64,000 bases of DNA. Source: Spongilla lacustris (taxonomy: Eukaryota; Porifera; Demospongiae; Spongillida; Spongillidae). Below are positions 1 through 12,200 of this stretch, in pieces. Location: contig OX442420.1 in the NCBI GenBank assembly GCA_949361645.1, forward strand, positions 3,703,882 through 3,767,881, read 5' to 3'. Position 1 is the stretch's first letter; every line of letters begins with the position of its first letter. Both the position numbers and the translations under genes were made by a program. The notes below the pieces were generated by a model that had not been told where the DNA came from, searched no databases, and was given only the letters and a program-made list of their open reading frames with translations.

Positions 1-654
1 CCTCCAGTTCACTTCCTGCAGTTCACTTGCTGCAGTTTACTTGCTGCAGTTCACTTGCTACAAATCACGTGCTGCAGTTTACTTGCTGCTGTTCACTTGC
101 TCCAGTTCAATTGCTCCATTTCACTTGCTCCATTTCACTAGTTCCAGTTCATGTACTCCAGTTCTCTTGTTCCAGTTCACTAGCTCCAGTTCCTATCCTC
201 CAGTTCACTTGTTGCAGATCACTTCTTCCAGTTCACTTGCTCTAGTTCACTTCTTCCAGTTCACTTGCTCCAGTTAACATCTCCAGTTCACTTGCTCCAG
301 CTCACTTGCTCCAGTTTCTCTCTTCAGTTCACTTGCTACAGTTCACGTGTTCCATTTCACTTGCTCCAGTTCACTTGCTACAGTTCACTTGTTCCGGTTC
401 ACTTGTTCCATTTTACTTGCTCCAGTTCACTTGTACCAGTTCACTTGCCGCAGTTTACTTGCTACAGTTCACATGCTACAGTTCAAGTGCTCAGGTTCCT
501 CTCTCCTTTTCACTTGCTATAGTTCAAGTGTTCCATTTCACTTGCTCCTGTTCACTTGCTCCAGTTCACTTGCTCCATTTGATTTGCTCCAGTTCCTTGT
601 ACCAGTTCACTTGCTTCAGTTCACTTGCTGCAGTTCACTTGCTCCAATTCACTA

Positions 655-780
655 ACTGAAGTTCACGATCACTTGCTCAAGTTCACGATCACTTGCTCAA
701 GTTCACGATCACTTGCTCAAGTTCACGATCACTTGCTCAAGTTCACGATCACTAGCTCAAGTTCACGATCCCTTGCTCCA
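655..780 (+). repeat. 20-bp variant block inside the minisatellite
   Basis: Here the 14-bp unit is replaced by a 20-bp unit, GTTCACGATCACTTGCTCAA, repeated about six times. It looks like the basic unit with a 6-nt CGATCA insertion. Shorter blocks of the same variant recur at about 1915-2000 and 2879-2965, so this variant has been copied as a cassette within the larger array. Confidence 0.85.
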
Positions 781-3180
781 GTTCACTTAACCCAGTTGAC
801 TTGCATCAGTTCATTTGCTCCTGTTCGTTTGCTCCAGTTCACAGTTCACTTACTCCAGTTGACTTGCTCCAGTTCATATACTTCGGTTCACTTGTTCCAG
901 TTCCCTTACTCCAGTTCACTTGTTCCAGTTCACTTGCTCTAGTTCACTTGCTCGAGTTCATTTTCTCAAGTTCCTTGCTGTAGTGCACTTCCTCCCGCTC
1001 ACTTGCGGCAGTTCACTTGCTGCATTCACTGGCTGCAGTTCACTTCCTCCAGTTCACTTGCTTCAGTTCACTTCCTCCAGTTCCATTGCTCCAGTTCACT
1101 TGCTGCAGTTGACCTTCTGCAGTTCACTGGCTCCACTTCACTTGCTCGAGTTCATTGCTCCAGTTCACTTGCTCCAGTTCACCTGGTCGAGTTACCTTGC
1201 TCCAGTTCCTTGCTCCAGTTCACTTGCTGCAGTTCAGCAGTTCACTTGCTGCAGTTCAGCAGTTCACTTGCTGCAGTTCACTTGTTCAAGTTCACTTCCT
1301 CCAGTTCACTTGCTCCAGTTCCTTGCTCCAGTTCACTTGCTGCAGTTCACTTGCTGCTGTTCACTTGCTCCAGTTCACTTTCTGCAGTTCACTTGCTGCA
1401 GTTCACTTGCTGCAGTTCACTTGCTGCTGTTCACTTGCTCCAGTTCACTTGCTGCAGTTCACTTGCTGCAATTCATTTGTTGCAGTTCACCTGCTACAGT
1501 TCGCTTGCTGCAGTTCACTTGCTGCAGTTCACTTGCTCCAGTTCACTTGCTCCAGTTCCTTGGTACAGTTAACTTACTCCAGTTCAATTACTCTAGTTCA
1601 CTTGCTCGAGTTCATTTGCTCCAGTTCCTTGCTCCAGTTCACTTGCAGCAGTTCATGTGCTGCAGTTCACTTGCTGCAGTTCACTTGCTGCAGTTCACTT
1701 GCTGCAGTTGACTTACTCCAGTTCACTTGCTCCAGTACTTGTTCCATTCACTTGCTCCAGTTCACTTGCTCCCGGTCACTAGCTTGAGTCCACTTGCTCC
1801 AGTACACTTACTCCAGTTCACTTGCTCGAGTCCATTGCTCCAGCTCACGTGGTCCAGTTCACTTGTTGCAGTTCACTTGCTCCAGTTCACTTCCTCCAGT
1901 TCACCTCTCCAGTTCACTTGCTCAAGTTCAAGATCACTTGATCAAGTTCGCGATCACTGGCTCAAGTTCACGATCCCTTGCTCAAGTTCAAGATCCCTTG
2001 CTCCAGTTCTCTTACTCCAGTTCACTTACTCCAGTTCACTTGCTCCAGTTCATTTGCTCCAGTTCACTTACTCCGGTTCACTTGTTCCAGTTCACTTACT
2101 CCAGTTCACTAGCTCCAGTTCACTTGCTCCAGTTCACCTGCTACAGTTCACTTGTTCCATTTCACTTGCTCCAGTTCACTTGCTCCAGTTCACTTGCTCC
2201 AGTTCACTTGCTCCAGTTCACTTGCTCCAGTTCACTTGCTCCAGTTCACTTGCTCCAGTTCACTTGCTCCAGTTCCTTGCTCCAGTTCACTTGCTACAGT
2301 TCACTAACTCCGATTCACTTGCTCCAGTTCACTTGCTCCAGTTCCTTGCTCTAGTTCACTTGCTCCAGTTCACTTGCTGCAGATCACTTGCTGCAGTGCA
2401 CTTGCTGCAGTTCACTTGTTCCAGTTCACTTGCTCCAGTTCACTTGCTCCAGTTCACTTCTCCAGTTCACTTGCTCCAGTTCACTTGCTCGAGTCCATAG
2501 CTCCAGTTCACTTGCTCCAGTTCACTTGCTCGAGTCCATAGCTCCAGTTCACTTGCTCCAGTTCACCTGGTCTAGTTCACTTGTTCCAGTTCATTTGCTC
2601 CAGTTCCTTGCTCCAGTTCACTTGCTGCAGTTCAGCAGTTCACATGCTGCAGTTCACTTGCTGCTGTTCACTTGCTCTAGTTCACTTGCTCGAGTTTATT
2701 TGCTCCAGTTCCTTGCTCCAGTTCGCTTGCTGCAGTTCACTTGCTGCAATTCACTAGCTACAGTTCACTTGCTCCAGTTCACTTGCTCCAGTTCACTTGC
2801 TCGAGTCCACTTGCTCCAGTTGTCTTGCTCCAGTCCATTGCTCCAATTCGCTTCCTCCGGTTCACCTCTCCCGTTAACTTGCTCAAGTTCATGATCACTT
2901 GCTCAAGTTCACGATCACTTACTCAAGTTCACGATCGCTTGCTCAAGTTCACTTGCTCCAGTTCACGTTCCCTTGCTCCAGTTCATTTGCTCCAGTTCAC
3001 TTACTCCAGTTGACTTGCTCCAGTTCACTTACTCCGGTTCACTTGTTCCAGTTCACTTACTCCAGTTCACTTGTTCCAGTTCTCTTGCTCTAGTTCACTT
3101 GCTCGAGTTCATTTGCTGCAGTTCCTTGCTCTAGTTCACTTCCTTCCGTTCACTTGCTGCAGTTCACTTACTGCAGTTCA

Positions 3181-4564
3181 CTTATCCAGTTCACTTGCTC
3201 CTGTTCACTTGCTCGAGTCCATTGCTGCAGTTCTCTTGCTCCAGTTCACTTGCTGCAGTTCACTTTCTGCAGTTCTCCTGCTGCAGTTCACTTGCTGCAG
3301 TTCACTTTCTGCAGTTCACTTGCTCCAGTTCACTTGCTCCAGTACTTGTTCCAGTTCACTTGCTACAGTTCACTTACTCCAGGTCACTAGCTCGAGTCCA
3401 CTTGCTCCAGTACACTTTCACTTGCTTGAGTCCATTGCTTCAGTTCATTTACTCCAGTTCACCTGCACAATTTCACTTGCTCGAGTTCATTTGCTCTTGT
3501 TCCTTGATCCAGTTGCAGTGCTGCAGTTCACTTGCTGCAGTTCACTTGCTGCAGTTCACTTGCTTCAGTTCAATTGCTGCAGTTCACTTGCTGCAGTTCA
3601 CTTGCTGCAGTTCACATGCTCCAGTTCACTTGCTGCAGTTCACATGCTCCAGTTCACTTGCTGCAGTTCTTTTGCTGGAGTTCACTTGCTCCAGTTCACT
3701 TGCTCCAGTTCACTTGCTCCAGTTCACTTGCTCCAGTTCACTTGTTACAGTTCACTTGCTACAGTTCACTTGTTCCATTTCACCTGCTCCAGTTCACTTG
3801 CTACAGTTCACTTACTCCAGTTCACTTGCTGCAGTTCACTTGCTGCTGTTCACTTGCTGCTGTTCACTTGCTGCAGTTCACTTGTTCCAGTTCACTTGCT
3901 CTAGTTCACTTGCTCCAGTTCACTTATCCAGTTCACTTGCTCCTGTTCACTTGCTCGAGTCCATTGCTGCAGTTCTCTTGCTCCAGTTCACTTGCTGCAG
4001 TTCACTTTCTGCAGTTCTCCTGCTGCAGTTCACTTGCTGCAGTTCACTTTCTGCAGTTCACTTGCTCCAGTTCACTTGCTCCAGTACTTGTTCCAGTTCA
4101 CTTGCTACAGTTCACTTACTCCAGGTCACTAGCTCGAGTCCACTTGCTCCAGTACACTTTCACTTGCTTGAGTCCATTGCTTCAGTTCACTTACTCCAGT
4201 TCACCTGCACAATTTCACTTGCTCGAGTTCATTTGCTCCTGTTCCTTGATCCAGTTGCAGTGCTGCAGTTCACTTGCTGCAGTTCACTTGCTGCAGTTCA
4301 CTTGCTTCAGTTCAATTGCTGCAGTTCACTTGCTGCAGTTCACTTGCTGCAGTTCACATGCTCCAGTTCACTTGCTGCAGTTCACATGCTCCAGTTCACT
4401 TGCTGCAGTTCTTTTGCTGGAGTTCACTTGCTCCAGTTCACTTGCTCCAGTTCACTTGCTCCAGTTCACTTGCTCCAGTTCACTTGCTACAGTTCACTTG
4501 CTACAGTTCACTTGTTCCATTTCACCTGCTCCAGTTCACTTGCTGCAGTTCACTTACTCCAGTT
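3181..4564 (+). repeat. 742-bp higher-order duplication in the minisatellite
   Basis: 3181-3822 is repeated nearly identically at 3923-4564. The offset is 742 bp, exactly 53 units of 14 bp. Unusual marker variants occur in the same order in both copies, such as the stretch CACTTTCACTTGCTTGAGTC and a TGCTGGAG unit. This is a recent segmental copy by unequal exchange or a collapsed/expanded assembly region. Confidence 0.85.
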
Positions 4565-4916
4565 CACTTGCTCGAGTCCATTGCTCCATTTCTCTTGCTC
4601 AAGTTCACTTGCTCCAGTTCACTTGCTCGAGTTCATTTGCTCCAGTTCCTTGCTCCAGTTCACTTGCTGCAGTTCGCTTGCTGCAATTCACTTGTTCCAG
4701 TTCACTAACTCCAGTTTTGGGGACTAGAAGAGCATTAAACAACTTCCCATTTCACTGTAGAATTTCCCATTACATTTTTTTTTGGACAAAATCTACAATC
4801 AAACGTATTTTATTCAAAACATATACCTTTCCCATTCAATCATAGAATTTCCCATTTACCATTCTATACATGTTGTACAACATTGCATGGCACATTACAA
4901 ATCTAATGGGTGTAGT

Positions 4917-7900
4917 TTAATTTTGAAGCCCATATTCAAAACTACAGTCCTTATTTTGCACATGCTCTTGATTTGCTTCTTTGTCATCTTCCCACTCTTC
5001 ACTCATTTCTTCCTCTTTCTCTCCATTTTCATTTATTGCAGGATCTTCACTCAATGCCTCTTCCAAATATTGTTGAATGCTTGCTGCACTATTTGTAATA
5101 ATGATGGTATTTCTTTTCATTATCAGAGCCTGTAATGGTGAATCTGAAGTTTGAAAGTTTAATTTAAGTTCATGAAGTAGTGTGCATACAATGTTTTTGA
5201 AATTTCAAAGCAGGTAAGCAGGTGCATAAAAAGTTTCCAGCACATGGTACATAAATAAAACATTTGAAATTTCAAAGCAGGTCAGCACCATTCATTACTA
5301 TTTGTATTAATTGCTGTGCTCAGATTTATGATCGTGCAAACAATTTCATTTGAAATTTCAAAGCAGGTAAGGGTGCATAAAACGTTTCCAGCACATGGTA
5401 CATAAATAAAACATTTGAAATTTCAAAGCAGGTCAGCACCATTCATTACTAATTGTATTAATTGCTGTGCTCAGATTTATGATAGTGCAAACAATTTCAT
5501 TTGAAATTTCAAAGCAGGTAAGGGTGCATAAAACGTTTCCAGCACATGGTACATAAATAAAACATTTGAAATTTCAAAGCAGGTCAGCACCATTCATTAC
5601 TAATTGTATTAATTGCTGTGCTCAGATTTATGATCGTGCAAACAATTTCATTTGAAATTTCAAAGCAGGTAAGGGTGCATAAAACGTTTCCAGCACATGG
5701 TACATAAATAAAACATTTGAAATTTCAAAGCAGGTCAGCAACATTCATTACTATTTGCATTAATTGCTGTGCTCAGATTTATGATCGTGCAAACAATTTC
5801 ATTTGAAATTTCAAAGCAGGTAAGCAGGTGCATAAAAAGTTTCCAGCACATGGTACATACATTTGAAATTTCAAAGCAGGTCAGCAACATTCATTACTAT
5901 TTGTATTGATTGCTGTGCTCAGATTTATGATCGTGCAAACAATTTCATTTGAAATTTCAAAGCAAACGTTCAAAATACCATTTACAAATATTTGAAATAC
6001 AAGTAATCTTGAAATTTCAAAACATTCATTTCACATAATGTTCAGATTGCAAGCAGCCGTCTTGAAATTTCAAAGACCCATTTAGAAATTTCAAAGCAGC
6101 ATCTCAAATATTATTTCAATTGGGTGCTTTGAAATTTGATTAATGACTATCCATTCATTTTGAGAGAATCTTTCCATGCGACAAAGGACAACCTACAGCC
6201 ATCCTTTTAATTACCCACATGCTCAACATACCAACTGTGTCCTGTGTGCTCAGAATGAAGTCATTTTCTAAGCTTAGGTGTGCTACTAAGTTGCTGTACA
6301 GCTCTGAAAGTGTTCCACTGAACAAGTTGCAAGCATTTTCTGGAAATGACACTAATTGTGCCCTAAAAGATTTATCTCCAGCCACTGCAATAATGAATGG
6401 TTCAAGTGCTGACCTAAGAATTGGACCTGTGGGGAATTGTCACCAACTAAAAACTCATTTTAAAAAATATTTCACCACACATTTACCTTCTGAAGAGATG
6501 CATTTTTTATAGTAAGAAACCTGGACCAATAGTTGTAGTTCTTCTAATTCCAAACAAACTCCAGCAAGTTTCTCAATTGGAGCAAAGCACACTATGGCAA
6601 ATGCGCAACAATTGCATGCTGTATTTATTGTTTGAATCACTCTGCCAGTATTGATAACCTATAAGTAAAAAAAGGTGAATAAGTATTATTATTGGTGAAG
6701 ATCTTGTGCTAACCATAGGAGATTGATCTTTCAATGTGAGAAATGACAACCTAAAACCATTAAATTTAGGGACCATCCTTAATACATCATCTTCACTTAT
6801 TGAAGCTCCAAAATCTGATCGTAAGAAGCCAGCAAGATTGGATCTGTCAGGTGTCCATGTAAATGTTATTTCCGAATCAATCACAGCTGATGACTGTGCT
6901 GCATCTGGTAGACCTGGATGTCTAGATATTTTTAAAAAGCATTACAAAAATAAAAACATAAAATCAATGCTGTTCTTACATCACAGCTCTTCTACAGTAA
7001 TCCATAAAAGACATTGATTCTGGATTGAAGTTAGGAACAAACAGATCAAGTAACTTTTGTTCAGATGCAAATGCTGGGTATTTGAGCATGGCACTTTCCC
7101 AGTTTTCTGCTCCAACCTGCTTTATAAAACTAAGCTTTACTTTATCCAATGCCTTTATTTTTTTGCAGTAGTTATTGAGCTGATTAAGTTTCAGACTGCC
7201 ATCCTTTACCTTCTGCAAAACCTTCAACACACAGTCAGGATCTAAGCCTCTCAAACCTTTAAAGTGAAATCCCTTGCAGTCTGATTTGATGTTTGATGAA
7301 GTAGACAATTTTTTGGGATCCTTTTCAATCATGTGAACAATGCTGCAATATATTTCATATGCAGATGAAGGCATTGCAGCTAAAAAATATACCATATCTT
7401 CATCTAGTTTTTTGTTCTAAATAAGTCAGAAAGAAAATGACTATTCATCTATGAAAGTTAAACAACACACTTACAGACATCATCAGAGTTGCTGCACAAG
7501 AGATTCTCCACTCCTGTGTTTTTAAAGGGGTGTCTTCACTAAGGCAAGTTTTTCCAGCAAGTGTGTAGAGACGCATTCTACATAGGTGAACCTGTACATT
7601 CACAGGTATGGCATATTTAAGAACAAGAATTGTTTGGCAACATACCTTGTCCTGTGTTGTCATTTTATTTACAAATTCAGTCGCTCGATTATGGCGATGA
7701 GCAAGGTGCTGTGACTGCTCATCAGTAAGGTTTACATACACACTTACATTTCTGTGCGTAAACAAAGGGTCTCTAGAAACGTCTTCATTCTCACCCAAAA
7801 GTTGTTGCAGTGCTATCCGTGTATGATTTCCACCAATACATTCATACGTGTATTTTTCTACATCAGCTGCAAGAAACTTTTCATCAGATGTTAGTCTTAG

Positions 7901-9563
7901 TAGTCCAATAATTGGAGCTACTTCAATTGTTCGGTTACTCAGCATTTCACACTTCAGACTTGCAACAAAACTGTCATCAGGTGTACGGATTAGCCTATCC
8001 AATTCAGGTGGTATAAGGTTGAGTACAGGAATGCGGAAGATTCCTAAATTGAATTTTTTGGGAATGCTTTATTATGGGTGGTGTTTATCAAGGCACAAGT
8101 ATCTAGCTATTAAAGCATACATTGTACAAACTATGTTGTACATATACTTACCAACAAATGATTTTCAAATGTCATCATCAATCACTTCTTTCTCTTCGGA
8201 TGATTCTTTTACTGCTGGTCGTTTTCTGATGTTGCTAGTGTTGGTAGTAGTCTCACGTATTTCTGTCAATGGTGACATTCCAGTAGGCTGTGTATTTTCT
8301 AACCAAATATATGCATACAAGATAATTTATTTCATACAATTACAAAAAATGGAAGGCAACCTCACTAGCCTAGTATAGAGTTTTGGATATTTTTTTGTGG
8401 CATGATTGTTTAGTTAAATACATGTCTATGTACAATAAAAAATACAATTATTATTATTCCAATAACTATACATGCATTTAATCAAACAAATAACCATTAA
8501 TAATTTGTTCTTACCAGCTAATCGATTCCCTATCATATCTGCAATTCTTTGTTTCCCTTTGGATTGCACTTTAATTGGTGGTCTGTCTGTGGCTTTGCTA
8601 CTGGTCTCACCTGTTTCAGTTAAGCAGACAGATGGTGACTTTCCAATACACTTAACAAAGAAATCTGTATTGACCTTCAACATGCGTGTAGGTGGGAAGT
8701 ACTTGATGTTGTATTAGGCGTGACGTCATATCAAATCATTAACCACGGAAGGCTACTTGAGTCGCCCAGTAGGTACATGCGCACCTATTCATGCACTGGT
8801 ACCAAAGTGCACTGCTCCACCTACATCCCCATGTACCATCACCCGTCCCACCTAGACACTGCTCTCCCAAACCACGGTGGCGTCATGGCGCATATATGTA
8901 CGTACACATAAATTAGCAAGACATACGTAGTCTAGATCGTAATTTTTAACTTACTTGTTTTCGTCAACAGTGGAATTGTTGTTGCCCAGATAGTACAAAA
9001 TTCACTCGAAGATGTCACTGCGCTGAACTTTCTGCACACATCATTTGCCGTCGTCTCGAAGTTGATAACAGACAAGCATTTGGGGCGAACTGTTCCTGGT
9101 TTGGTGCGAAACTGTACGTGTAAGAAATAAATAACATTTTAATTTTGTACATATATGCAATATTTTGGAGGACGAACCATGACCAGCGATGGCCATTAGC
9201 TATCAGGTCACAGCTGTATTTATTGGAGATTAGAGATTGTCTTAAACCCTATTTTATGAGCGGCTTTTGTAACAGAATCTAAATGCAACTTTCTAGGGCG
9301 CACTGCAGGAAGTCTAGCTTCTATAAAGACCCTTACCACAACGTAGTCTTTGCCGTCCTTCTGATAACCTTTTACGTCAACTACAGGTCCAACAGGGAGC
9401 AACTTTCCGTCAACATCAGCCGTCATCTTATGTCCATCATTCATCAAAGTCACCTCGTTCGATTCTTTGCAATATTCCAAGTACCACATTTTGGCTTCCA
9501 TATACAGCTGCAATGAATGAAACCTTTTGGCGCGTTTACATACACAAGCAGCTGAAGATTCAT
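4917..9563 (-). CDS. ParB-like (ParB/Srx N-terminal-type) domain protein; one in-frame TGA
   Basis: Hand-spliced model, 11 exons on the minus strand: 9540-9563, 9337-9507, 8955-9111, 8515-8664, 8152-8298, 7475-8043, 6980-7416, 6714-6921, 6487-6658, 6215-6426, 4917-5129. All junctions are GT-AG, phases agree and the total is 2460 nt (820 codons). Exon 6 (residues about 217-406) looks like a ParB N-terminal fold. An FRIPVLNLIPPEL start resembles the ParB 'V.V..L.P' motif, GGNHTRIA at about 287 sits where ParB has GERRxRA, and VNLTDEQSQHLAHRHN at about 320-335 matches the 'LSDEEALELALIEN' helix. The rest is unrecognised; the C-terminal exon is strongly acidic. Codon 212 is TGA (8165-8167) in the only open frame of its exon, so the copy may be broken. 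Weak points are the 32-nt first intron (9508-9539) and the 3' end: without the last splice, exon 10 reads to a stop at 6155. An alternative start is ATG 8683. Function is unknown; DNA or nucleotide binding is only inferred. Confidence 0.6.
5160..5990. repeat. 151-bp tandem repeat (about 5 copies) with palindromic core, in the last intron of the ParB-like gene
   Basis: Each unit carries two copies of the perfect 14-nt palindrome TTTGAAATTTCAAA, followed by GCAGGTCAGCA or GCAGGTAAGG. The marker CACATGGTAC recurs at 5241, 5392, 5543, 5694 and 5847, giving periods of 151, 151, 151 and 153. Looser copies of the palindrome continue to about 6140. In the proposed gene model this whole array lies in the intron 5130-6214. 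Confidence 0.9.
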
Positions 9564-9591
9564 TTTGCCGGTCACGTGAACTAGTCTTGAA
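9564..9591. promoter_or_regulatory. 28-bp spacer of a head-to-head gene pair with TCACGTGA palindrome
   Basis: The spacer lies between the proposed minus-strand ATG (9563) and the plus-strand ATG (9592). It contains the E-box palindrome TCACGTGA at 9572-9579. If the minus first exon is wrong, the intergenic space grows to about 0.9 kb and includes a CRE-like TGACGTCA at about 8720-8727. Confidence 0.45.
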
Positions 9592-12166
9592 ATGGCGTAC
9601 TTGTGCGAAGGAGATTGCGAGTCCGTTAGATTCAGTGACCTTGACACTTCAGATTTAGATGTCAGATTCAGCGACCTAGAATCTTCAGATTTGGAGGTCA
9701 GATTCACCGACCTAGAGTCTTCAGACGTGGATGATATTTCTGATACCCGGACTCCTTCAGCTCAGTACACCACTGATTTGATATCAAGTTCACAGCTTAA
9801 TAGTCAGAGTGATCAATCATTGTTCTCACAATCAGGTATGTAGGGCCTTATTTGTTCATTTCTGCGTATATGCATTGCTCTCCGTAAAGGCACATGCATG
9901 CATGTACTCCGCAACACAAAACCCGGCCCTTAATGCTGGTTTGGGGACTTGATGCAGTATATACCCCCAGGAAAAATAGAACGCATTTATAAACAACGCA
10001 GCTGCAATATTGTTTCTTATTATAGTTGCAATGGTAAATATTGGTGTGTGTCACCGCGTGCGTATCATGTATACATGCATACTTATACGCTTGTGGCGAA
10101 GGTGGGAGGGATAGTTTTTATTTATTCTCTTTCCCCAATTACAACCCCCTAATTTGTTTCTTGCTTCACAATGAATATAAACCTTTAACTTGTTTAGAGT
10201 TGGAGGTCAGATTCAGCGACCTAGAATCTTCAGACGAGGATCTAAATGCCCGGAGTCTTTCAGCTCAGTATACTGATTTGAAATCAAATTCGCAGTTCAG
10301 CAGTCACAGAGCTCAATCATTATTCTCGGGATCAGGTAGGGCCTTATTTATACATTCAGTGCTGCGTATATGTATATATAAACGGCGTCTCCGTACAATT
10401 TACAAGTACATATGTGTATACACTAATTCAATGATTATTTAACAATTTTATATTAATGCTTAAGGCGCTCGCTTGGGATGTTGTTTGGCTTGCTCTCTGG
10501 CAATGTAGTACAATGCATAAACCATGCAGCTGCAATGATGTTTATAAACATATTTGCTACGGTAAAGTATGCATTACCAATTTTGCGAATATTAACGGTT
10601 GAGTGGAGAGACTATTAATACTAACGGCTGACGCTGTGTGTGTGTGTGCGTTTGTGCGAATGTTTATTATAAAGTCAGTGACAAGGCGAGGAACTTGTTA
10701 ACGAAGAAAAGTAACCAAACAAACGGTTTACTTGTTGCATTCATTCTTATCGTTCTCAAAGCAGCTTATGTAAGCATTACTGATTATAATATTTCACATC
10801 AGTGCGTACGTAATGTGGTTTGCTACATGTTGGTTGACTTGTGCGTTTTTGGACTTGTATTATTGAATTAGCCTCCAAAATATCTCCTTATTATAGATAC
10901 TTGCAGGATTGAATTTCAATCTCAATCTCTGAGCACACATTGCAATACAAATAATAGTAATATACTTTAGAAAATAATTAAATCTTATTTATTATATATT
11001 ATAAGGTCTGAACAGCATTGAAGATTTGGGATGCTCATCCAGTGATACTGATCCAGACGTCCAAGGCTGCACAAAAATACACAACTGTAAGCTCATATGT
11101 TAAAGGTATCAGCATAATAATACAAACATGCTATTACATTAGAAAATGCTTCAGGCTCTCTCATTGCATAAATTCATAAGTGTGTGAGTTTTGATCAAAA
11201 TCTGACCTTTTCAGGTGCTTCTATTCTTTGGAATGCCTTTGATGTTGCCAAAATGAATGGTTGTACACCTCAGTGTTCTCAAAGTGTTCATGGTATTTCT
11301 CCACTGGACATTCTAAGCTACCATCATTATTTTATTCAGCTCCCAAAGTCAGCCAAATTACAATGGATAATCGACTATATTCATCTGCATTCGCTAAGAG
11401 AATCTAATTCTGGCATTACTTTTATTATAGCTGGTAAATCTGTTTGCCAAAATTTGTGGATTGCTACTCTTGGAATCAGTACATCATTGTTTTACAAGGC
11501 TAAACAAAAAGCATATAGTGGATGTCTCAAAATTTCCAAATCCACTGAACGTGCTCCTTTACAAAAATCCCATGAAGCTATTGCATGGATGCATAGTTAT
11601 TTCAACTTAGTTGGTGACTATATGCCTAACAGAATGGTAGTACACTTGCCCAGCAATCTTTCAAAATTATCAGTGTACCAAAGAATGGTGGTTGATATGA
11701 CTAACAGAAAAAAAGACAGCATTGTAAGTAAAAGTCACTTCTTCCGTCTTTGGGAAGAGCATTTCAGCCATGTCAACATTCCAAAGGTTTGTTCTCAAAA
11801 GCAAATGTTGCATGTGTAATCATTTAATTTTTTAGGAAAACAGATTTACAAAATGTGACATTTGCAGCATAATAAAATCAGAGAAAGAGAAAACGATGGA
11901 TCAAACCAAGATAGTGCAATTGAATGAACTAATGGAGGACCATATGAAATTGCAAATGTATGTATGTATGTATGTATGTATGTATGTATGTATGCATGCA
12001 TGCATGCATGCATGTATGTATGTATGTATGTATGTATGTATGTATGTATGTATGTATGTATGTATGTATGTATGTATGTATGTATGTATGTATGTATGTA
12101 TGTATGTATGTATGTATGTATGTATGTATGTATGTATGTATGTATGTATGTTTGTATGTTTGTATG

Positions 12167-12200
<34 letters not shown>

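Larger units (their letters stand above)
1..4717 (+). repeat. 14-bp-period minisatellite (about 4.7 kb)
   Basis: The unit is about CCAGTTCACTTGCT (14 nt) with common variants at the CC and T positions (GCAGTT, TCGAGT, ACAGTT). No frame of the plus-strand unit contains a stop, so long overlapping ORFs appear in all three frames with a 14-residue period (LQFTCSSSLAPVHL type). These are products of the repeat, not genes. The array begins before the window edge and stops abruptly at about 4717, where unique AT-rich sequence begins. The ORFs lack any non-repeat domain, so I treat none of them as coding. Confidence 0.95.

Noticed and set aside
27..4845. Long overlapping plus-strand ORFs (up to 510 codons) of LQFTCSSSLAPVHL repeats
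   Set aside because: They arise because the 14-bp unit lacks stops in all frames; no non-repeat domain, and three frames are open at once.
5160..5990. CRISPR-like regular repeats
   Set aside because: Period is 151 bp with repeated, not unique, intervening sequence; eukaryotic intronic tandem repeat.
6155..6426. Stop at 6155 as the end of the ParB-like gene
   Set aside because: A good donor (TGG|GTAATT) at 6214 and an in-phase acceptor at 5130 lead to a convincing acidic terminal exon; kept as the alternative only.
9220..9507. Separate small minus-strand gene ending at 9220
   Set aside because: The donor at 9336 joins in phase to exon 8955-9111, which in turn joins in phase to the ParB-like gene, so I used these as 5' exons.
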